Source: Neonectria sp. B-13
Lineage: Eukaryota; Ascomycota; Sordariomycetes; Hypocreales; Nectriaceae
Length of the DNA: 64,000 nucleotides
Direction: 5' to 3'
Assembly (NCBI GenBank): GCA_002682825.1
Contig: NOKP01000019.1
Span: forward strand, 186,001-250,000
In this document: piece by piece, positions 56,657-64,000 of the stretch
Numbering within the stretch: position 1 is the stretch's first letter
How the letters are laid out: every line of letters starts with the position of its first letter
The notes under the pieces: model-generated
What the model was told of the DNA's origin: nothing
Seen by the model: the letters and a program-made list of their open reading frames with translations, nothing else
Databases searched by the model: none
Made by a program: the position numbers and the translations under genes

Positions 56657-59078
56657 TCAGTCGCGTGCTGACGATAACGAAAGCATTACATTTGAATCAG
56701 CAAGCCAGGTATCCCATTGCTCCCAAGTGACGGTTGGAAACGCGTTGTCCTCCATACGGCGATCTTCAGCCAGCATCAGATCCAGGTCCATGTCCATCAC
56801 ATTGTTCAAACTGCCGACTTGGCTGTCATTGAACCCATTGTTAAAGCAAAACGGGTCGCTTTCAGTGGCACTGCCGCTGGGTTGTGCTAAGCTTTGCGGA
56901 TGTGATGTTGCGCTTTGGTGAAGTTGCATCGATTCTAACGTGCGGCTTGAGAAGACGACGTCGGCATCCGGGCTCGAGCCAATGTCGCGAGCTTTTGCCC
57001 AGCCGTGGAGGGCTGCATCCTCAGCTTGACTATTCTTCGAATATCGTGCTCTCCTTTTCGCCTTTGCTACTTCTAACTGTTGGCGTAGCTGCAATATGAA
57101 CTCCGGAGTGGTCGAAGAACACATGTTTTTGCTCTGTAGTGCGGCTGAGCGAGCACTGTATGCTTTCAAGCAGAGACTCCCCACGGCTACGTGGATGAGC
57201 TTCCTCGTGTCAAAAACCATGGCTTGATTGTTCTTGTACGTGTTGCCAATAAATCCCCATGCTTTCTCGGCGTCCGCGATGAGTGGGTTGGCTCGGAGGG
57301 TGTCAAGTACGTGAATGAAGGCGTGCCATTGCATAACATATGCTGCGTGCCACGCAAATTGCTTGAGCTGGGGACTCGACTGCAACATGTTGTGCTGCTC
57401 GAGAAGCTTGACGCTGATTTCCCAAACCCATTGACGCTCAGCGAACGGCGTCTTCTCTATGCTGGCCCATCGCCGTGGATGATGTGTCAAGAAGCGGATG
57501 GTATTCACCGAGGCTCGGGCCATGAGCATTGTCATGAGGTGTAGTGGCTGTGAAGGGTCGCAGTAGCGCAAGTACTTCATTTCTAGCACTGCTTCGACTT
57601 CTGTGAAAGATTCGTCCATCCCTATTTTGTCGTCTCCTGAGGCCATGTCCTGGCCCCACTGGCTGAAGTCCTTTCCCTGCTGACGGAACTTGGCGACACG
57701 GTCCGCTGCAAAGTTGGCCAGCTCGTATTTCAGGGCGACAAAGGCCATGTCTGTCAACGTCTTCGACTCGGTCGGGAGTGATAACATCCCTGGATAGAGC
57801 TGATCATCGTTGACGTCGGTCGGCCGTTTCGTGCTTTTGGGACCCAGATCAAGTTCTCGAAACTTGGGCAGGCCACAAAGGTCAGCAGTACGGTAGTCGT
57901 GCGTCTTGAGCAGCCACCAAATACGTCGCCGCATCTCGATCTCGAATGGAGACAAGCCTGTATGTACTCCATCGCGCTCAAGCCCCATGCCTTGGGCGAT
58001 ACGAACGGCCACACCTGTCAAGGACCAGACGGCACGTGGTTCATGGGTATCTCGCACTGAAAGGAGATGGAGGACCAATGCTTGAAGAACAACAAGACTG
58101 GTCGTTCCCATGAATCTGGCCCGCGACAACGCTGCTTGTGTGGCGGCTATGTAGCGTGATAGTAACGTCTTTCGGGGCTCACACAGTCTCTGCTTGCACT
58201 CGTCGTTGTCTAGTGACATGACAGCCGCACTATAGATGGCAAACATGAGTGCTTCAAAGCTCCGCGGGATAGTCCCGAGGTTGCTAGCAGCTTTCTGGAT
58301 TGCTGGTCGCAGTGTGGGAACGTGTATGACCTTGGTGAGGGGATCGACATTATCGATGAAGATTTGCCATAACTGATGTATGCGTTCGGGCGGGGGATGG
58401 CGAGGCCTGGTGTTGGGCTTTGGTCGACTGCTGAGCACAAAGCTGAAGTCTTCATCAGATGCTTCCGAGATACTCGAATCATCAGAGTAATCCTCGAAGG
58501 CATCCTCTGGATCGTCGAACTTGTGGTGCTATCAGTGACCATTCAACCGAAATTCAACTCAGGAAACTTACCTCCTCTACCACTCTTGACCACAAGCTAC
58601 TACATAGAGGTCAGCATATCACCAACCATGCAGGTTGCGAATAGACTCACTTGTTGACGAACATGGAGCGCCCTTGACCATGTATCACCTGTGTCTTGCT
58701 GACAGTTCCACTTGCCTCGGAGTCGATGGACGAAGGGGTCGGTAGGTGGGATTCCTTTGGAACCACTGTCCCTGTCTGACTGGGTCTGGGCTGTGGATCC
58801 AAGACAGAAGTATCTGGCAGATTGGCGGGCTCAATGCCTTTTTCCTGAAGCAAGGATTCATAATATCTAAGTCGATCGGTCAGGATCTGATCTTTGGCTT
58901 GTCTGTGTCTCCTCCGAGGTGGCCGCGGCGGTTGAAAGACGCAGTCGACTTTGTGATTGACACACGCACTGCATGGTCTCTGGCGATCGCACTTGACTTT
59001 CCGCTCAGCGCAGCGGGTACAAGCAAAGGCAGGCTTGCTGGGCACATTTGAGGGAGGTGAAGAAGGTGTAGTCGCCAT
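56657..59078 (-). CDS. Zn2Cys6 transcription factor with Fungal_trans domain
   Basis: Exons 59078-58651, 58599-58572 (28 nt) and 58528-56657 give 775 residues. The cluster ACTRCAERKVKCDRQRPCSA has the C-x2-C-x6-C...C-x2-C-x6-C layout (second half CSACVNHKVDC), followed by a basic linker and a short coiled coil (RLRYYESLLQEKG) for dimerisation. An acidic stretch (FDDPEDAFEDYSDD) precedes the Fungal_trans middle domain with FIDNVDPLTKVIHVPTL, AVRIAQGMGLERDG and EMRRRIWWLLKTHDYRTADL. The C-terminus is rich in Asn, Ser and acidic residues, as in activation domains. It is divergent from a second Zn2Cys6 gene and shares its promoter. Target genes are unknown. The frame is open upstream to 59366, so a longer N-terminus is possible. 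Confidence 0.88.
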
Positions 59079-59472
59079 GATGTCTGATGAGAAGCAGGCG
59101 AGTAGACACCAAGTCAGGCTTCGGGTTTCTTGCTTCTGGTCGATGGAGGTATTGAAGAGTGTCATGCGTGGCTTCTGAGTAGAGAACCCGTCTCGGAGCG
59201 GCACTGCGGGGCCGTCGTTGTTCGGTCGCTCGGCGCTCGGGTCACTCGGGATTTCGGGCCCGAAATTGGGAACCTCCACAACAACACTCACCTCAGGATT
59301 CGAGAACCGCACCCTTACTAATCCAGCTACTAGCAGGGGTTGGCCATCCTCGCTAGCTCTGCTCAAGTAACTCGGTAATCACTAGACTAGCGCCTACGTC
59401 CGATAGCTGGTTCGGCTGATTACTACCCTGTTCTTCTCCCCCATGACCAACTAGAAGGGGTGCTCGAACCCC
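59079..59472. promoter_or_regulatory. Shared promoter of two divergent Zn2Cys6 genes, with a 16-bp palindrome
   Basis: 394 bp between the two ATG codons. At 59251-59266 ATTTCGGGCCCGAAAT is a perfect inverted repeat containing CGG-GC-CCG, the triplet type bound by Zn2Cys6 dimers. Autoregulation or cross-regulation is an inference. Confidence 0.6.
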
Positions 59473-61648
59473 ATGGACTCATCACAGTCTCCAGATCAGT
59501 TCTTGCCGCCCAATATGCTTCCACACTCCCAGGAGGAGGACAGACTGCAGAAGCGACGTGCTGCTAAAGCCTGTTCCAGTTGTCATGCTCGCAAAGTCCG
59601 CTGCGACATGCTTGAGACCGGATTACCCTGTACGAAATGTCGTGTCCACGGGTTTGAATGCTCCGTGGCCGAGAGGAGACGTCGTCGCAGAAAGGGCGAA
59701 GCTGGGAACAGCTTGGAACCCAACCGAAATCGCCCGTTGCCTCGGTCCATGCCTGAACATGTTATGCTTCACCAAGTCCCTCATTATTCCTTCTTTCGGA
59801 ACTTCACCCCTTCCGGCAATCCCTGGCTGCTCGCACAGGACGGCGAGCAAGGCGTGCTCCTCCCAGTTCCCGCGCATGACCCCACAGCGTCATTGCGTAC
59901 ACAGGGAATAGACGTCATCACTGAAGATTTGTCCTTCTTAAGACCGAAAGGCGTTTTTGATCTTCCGTCGAAGCAACATTTGGATCAAGCCATCTCGGCC
60001 TACTTTCGGTTCTTTCATCCATTCTTCCCCGTCATCGATAAGCCTTCCTTTCTCAGTCGATACAATCAAACCAGTCGAGAGACACTACTACAAGGCCAAG
60101 GAACTAGCCTTTTGATCCTCCATGCCATCATGTTCACAGCAAGCTCGGTACGACTTGGTTTCTTCCCCCATGTTGCTTGCGAGACTCACAGTGGCAGTAT
60201 ATCTCACTTCAAACAATTCACGAAATGGGCTTTCCCAACCGCAAACAAGCAAGGAGTTGCTTTTATACGAGGGCTCGGGTAAGAATATGATCTTGTTTTG
60301 CTGGAAAACAATTAACCATGTCAAGGTTCTTCATAACTTTGACTACGAATCAGATGACATTACGGTCATCCAGGCTCTTCTCCTAATGAGCCACTACTAT
60401 CCCTCCATGATAGATCAAAAGCATACTTGGTTCTGGGTCCATCAAGCTATCAGCTTGGCCCAGGGAGCTGGGTTACATCGCTATTGCGGCGACGTGCCCC
60501 AACGGAAGCTGTGGGCGAGAATATGGTGGGCTTGTCTTGTTCGTGACAGACTCATCGCCTTGGGTACTCGCCGGCCGATGCATATCAATAGCCTCGATTG
60601 CAGCGTGCCCTTGCTCACCCTCTCAGACCTAGAGGAGGAGGGGGATACGAATGAGGACCGTACAGTGAAGGCAATCTTCCTCGAATTCACAAAGCTGTGC
60701 CAGTATATGGAGGGAGTCCTTTCACTACCTCTCGCCGCCTCCGATTCAATACACGAGCAAATCGAAATTTGCGAGAGCACACTTTCACATTGGCTGTCAA
60801 ATCTGGACCCAGCTGCGCAGCGGTGCCAAGGCTCTCAGATGGGTGCCGTTCCCACCCTGTATAATGCACTGGTGCATCTCATTTACAAGTAAGCGTCCTC
60901 CGCCCTACGTGGTTTTAGCAACTACTCATTGGAATTTCAGTACCGTTCTCATATCGCTTCGCAAGTGTGGGCATGAACAAAGTGAAGCTCAGTTGAGTAG
61001 CCCTGAAATTTCGTCGCTCGCTGCAGATTCGATTGAGTTTTTGGCGAAGCTCGATGAGTTAGACCTTGTTCGATCTCTCCCAACCCAAAGGTGACCATTC
61101 CATCTATACACTCTTGCTACGCTTGGACTAAACATCTTTCAAGTGTCACCGCCATCCTTCCACCACTCATCGTTCAACTTTCTTCAATTCGTTGCACCGA
61201 TAGCCCTAAATATGGAATGGCAATCAAGGGTTTCCAGACTTGTATGGACTGTCTCCAACAGCTCGGAGAGACCTACTGGCATGCCAGTTTCTATCATGAC
61301 TTCTTTGAGCTGGCCGCGTCAGGATCACATGCCAGGGAGATACCAGCCCAGATGGAGGAAAGAAAGAAGAATACCGAGGATGCCTTCAAAGCAAGACCCT
61401 TCCGTCTTGCCCCGCTTCGAAAAGCACCAAATCGCAGGAACGAGGAATCAAAGCAGCTTACAGAAGTGCCGACTGCCGAAGTCGACTGCAACACAGGGTC
61501 ATCATTATTATGCAACTCTGTCGGAACCGATGTGTCACGTTTGGAAACGTCTAGCATCGAGTGGAATTCTCTGGGAGACGAATACAGCGTTCTGCATACA
61601 TGGCTGGACGACTTCGGATTTTCTCAAAGCTTGTTTCCTTCTGCTTAA
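59473..61648 (+). CDS. Zn2Cys6 transcription factor, cutinase transcription factor 1-like
   Basis: Five exons, 59473-60147, 60198-60278, 60326-60888, 60941-61090 and 61144-61648, give 657 residues. The cluster KACSSCHARKVRCD then LPCTKCRVHGFEC lies near the N-terminus, followed by a basic stretch (ERRRRRRKG). The middle region matches CTF1/Far-type regulators: FDLPSKQHLDQAISAYFRFF, EMGFPNRKQARSCFYTRARV followed by LHNFDYES, IQALLLMSHYYP and WVHQAISLAQGAGLHRY. In CTF1-type proteins this architecture goes with control of cutinase or fatty-acid genes. Orthology is inferred from pattern only. The small 81-nt exon is needed to restore GFPNRKQAR; skipping it breaks the frame. The stop lies 34 nt from the stop of the facing gene. 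Confidence 0.87.
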
Positions 61649-61682
61649 TCACAGACGGTGAAATTGAATAAAATTTGCCCCC

Positions 61683-63259
61683 CTAAACCCTTGCTCCATT
61701 TCGAATCGCCATGCCTTCATCACTGGTCCAAAAGCTTCCAGTGGGGAAATTGTACATCGCAATCGCCTCGGGTTTGTACTCTACACTGTAGCCCGCCTCC
61801 CAAGGAGTCACAAAATAGCCATTTTCCGTCTTCACTGGGTGCTTCAAGACTTCACTGAAAGAGTTGATGTGCTCCAAGAGGCTCTTCTCCCCTGAAACGC
61901 AGATGTAGTTCAGGAGTGCAAGATGTTGAGTATACTCATTGAGCCCGATGCCTCCACTATGTGGGACAATAGGCACATTGAACCTGATGTCTGTAAGCTT
62001 ACGGATGTTCTGGGAATAATGAGGTTCTACGTACTTCTTCGCCATTAAAAGAACAGCCAACACTTCATTGACACCCCCAAGTCGACAAGCATCAACCTGG
62101 CAGTAGTCAATCGCATCAGCTTGAAGCAGCTGCTTGAAAATGACCCTGTTTTGGCAATGCTCGCCTGTGGCAACTCCGATACCATGCGGCTTGAGTGCTT
62201 TTCGAATGGCCGCATGACCGAGGATGTCATCAGGAGAAGTAGGCTCCTCTATGAACCTGATTCGATCATTAGCTTTCTGTACACCATCTATTATCGGTCG
62301 CAATATTTCGACTTACAATGGCTTGAATTCAATAAAAGACTCCATGTACTTGATTGCCTCTGGCACACTCCAGACTTGGTTGGCGTCAAGCATGAGCATA
62401 CGGTCGTAGCCGATTGTGTCGCGAGCAATCTTAACACGGCGCTTATCGTCCTCGAGATTGCCACCAACCTTGAGCTTGAACTTGTCCATACCCACAGCTA
62501 GATTGGAGTTGATCAGCTCAATCATCTTCTCATCTGTGAAGCCAAGCCAGCCGGCCTGAGTCGTGTATGCTGGGACTGCCTGGTTGCTCCGTGCATGTTT
62601 GATCCTTGCAGCTTTGGTCTTTTCTTGCGTTTTCAAGAGGGTCACTGCTTCTTCAGGCGTAATGGCATCGTAAATATACCGGAAGTCAATGCAGGAAACA
62701 AACTCCTCGGGGGTCATGTCTGATACGAGCTGCCATAGCGGCTTGTTTAGATACCGACCCCACAGATCCCAGAGCGCGTTCACACAGGCGCTGAGCCCTA
62801 GATGGATGACACCTTTCTCTGGTCCGACCCACCGCAGTTGGGAGTCAGACACCAAGTAACGCCATGTCTTGCCCATATTTTCCGTGAGCTCCCCGAGCGA
62901 TTTTCCGACAAGGCGCTCGGCGATTTGGCGGGCCGCAGCGGTACAAAGGTCATTCCCACGCCCGATGGTGAAAGAAATACCATGGCCTGTCAAGTCCGTG
63001 TTCGTCTTGAGACGAATGTGTGTGGCACTGTAGTCTCCCGACGGGTTCATAGCGTCGGACCCGGATGCGTCAAGACTAGTAGGAAATCGTAGGTCTTCAA
63101 GGTGAGTTTAGTGATGGTCCTGTTGTTTGGGAGAGATTTCATCTGACCGTACGACTCAAAGTCTATAATCTTAATGTCGGAAATGGGTGTTCGCGAGCCG
63201 TCAAAGGGAGATTCCGGGGTGCCATCTCCATCGCCAAGGTTGAGAGCAGATGGGGCCAT
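61683..63259 (-). CDS. Enolase-superfamily sugar-acid dehydratase (L-fuconate dehydratase/ENOSF1-like)
   Basis: Three exons, 63259-63148, 63094-62317 and 62256-61683, give 487 residues. Marks of the mandelate-racemase/fuconate-dehydratase branch: DLRFPTSLDASGSDAMNPSG, HGISFTIGRGND, LNKPLWQLVSDMTPEE, KFKLKVGG (the KxK base), MLDANQVW and FIEEPTSPDD (metal ligands), GEHCQNR, DACRLGGVNEV and VPHSGGIGLNE (His region). The reaction would be Mg-dependent loss of water from an aldonic acid such as L-fuconate or a related hexonate, giving a 2-keto-3-deoxy sugar acid. The exact substrate is not readable. Splicing through gtcaga at 63147 restores the conserved DLRFPTS. An alternative upstream ATG at 63337 would add 26 residues. 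Confidence 0.9.
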
Positions 63260-64000
63260 AGTGCAGAAAGGCTTTGAGTCGGGTTTCGTGTTTATGTGGA
63301 GGAAACTTGGATGTGCGTGCGGATGCGAATACCTCAAGATTATGGTTAAAGTCTGCTATGTGGAAACAAGATGCTCATTTAAGTATCCCCAGGATTTGCA
63401 ATGCACAGAGCTCATACTGCTCTGTAGCCTTATTGAGTTCTTCGGGCCAGAAATTCATTCTTGTTCTTAGAACTGAATAACCAATCATGCTCGCGCACTC
63501 GGCTCTACGGACGGACCTTGGAGAGCTTGAGGGGACCACTCACCAACGCCCATTCGGCACTTCGGCTCTATCTTCTGTTGATCGGGTCAGTGAATACGGT
63601 GCCCGAGCCCAATTGGGTACGCTAGCAGTCATGAATCAAGTCATGTTAGCCTGCCTTCCCTTCCCCACATATTGTGAGTTAGGCGAACAAGGATAACTGA
63701 CCAGTGACAGGATCGCCTTCGGGACTTCGGCTTGAAATCTCAATGATTAAGACTAGCCTAGTGCGTTTGGGGGCTCTGGAATGCCCGGAAGTTAAGTCTG
63801 GGGGGATCATGACCCCAGGTTTACGCGTTCCTCTACCCCCGCAGGTCCCAGCCCTAGAACATGGAGAGCTGGAGTCGTTCGCTACTCCAAAATCGGGATA
63901 GCGAGCAACCCCCAACTTTCCCAAGGCATTGTCGTCGAGTAACGGAACAACATACCGTTGAATATATATATAGAGTGAGCTCTAGACGAGAATTTTGTCA
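63260..64000. other. intergenic, right end of window
   Basis: About 740 bp upstream of the dehydratase gene. Its left part should hold the promoter. A palindromic-looking CGCACTCGG near 63495 and a CCCCCAGG stretch are not specific enough to call. No gene is seen. Confidence 0.45.

Overview
The window is nuclear DNA of a filamentous ascomycete (Pezizomycotina, probably Sordariomycetes, an inference). Genes are spaced, and most carry one to several introns of about 50-110 nt with GT..AG ends and CTAAC/CTAAT-like branch sites. The families are typical of such fungi: Zn2Cys6 regulators, a siderophore transporter, a cAMP-receptor-like GPCR, a multidomain LysM/GH18 chitinase, DUF7702 and zf-3CxxC proteins. 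I see no intact transposon, rRNA or CRISPR array, no PKS/NRPS cluster and no functional tRNA. Exon limits were worked out by hand from splice signals and reading frames.

Layout. 0-16 kb holds a zf-3CxxC protein, an intronless peroxisomal acyl-CoA oxidase ending in SKL, a seven-TM GPCR, a siderophore-type MFS transporter and a probable DUF3632 protein, separated by long empty stretches. 17-27 kb is a secreted chitin module. A 13-exon gene encodes a predicted 1,965-residue protein combining LysM, chitin-binding, GH18 and subtilisin-like domains. It is divergently transcribed from a five-LysM secreted protein, and the shared promoter contains a 17-bp tandem repeat. 27.6-32 kb holds a protein with trypsin-like, ankyrin, RRM and C2H2 regions, whose stop codon lies in a degenerate tRNA-like element. 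It is divergent from a protein with one C-terminal membrane segment.

33-44 kb has a CCCH protein, a 2OG-Fe(II) oxygenase, an unknown protein, a decayed metallophosphoesterase beside a 100-N assembly gap, a 21-copy heptamer array and a DUF7702 membrane protein. 44-56.5 kb has a Zn2Cys6 regulator with an in-frame TAG near its end, a tannase/feruloyl esterase, a 34-nt C tract, an unknown protein, a PD-(D/E)XK nuclease-like protein and a small BTB protein. 56.6-63.3 kb has two divergent Zn2Cys6 regulators sharing a 394-bp promoter with a 16-bp palindrome. The second resembles cutinase transcription factor 1 and lies tail to tail with an enolase-superfamily sugar-acid dehydratase.

Together the genes suggest a saprotroph or plant-associated lifestyle: chitin and plant cell-wall ester breakdown, fatty-acid and sugar-acid catabolism, iron uptake and nutrient sensing. 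This is inferred from families, not measured.
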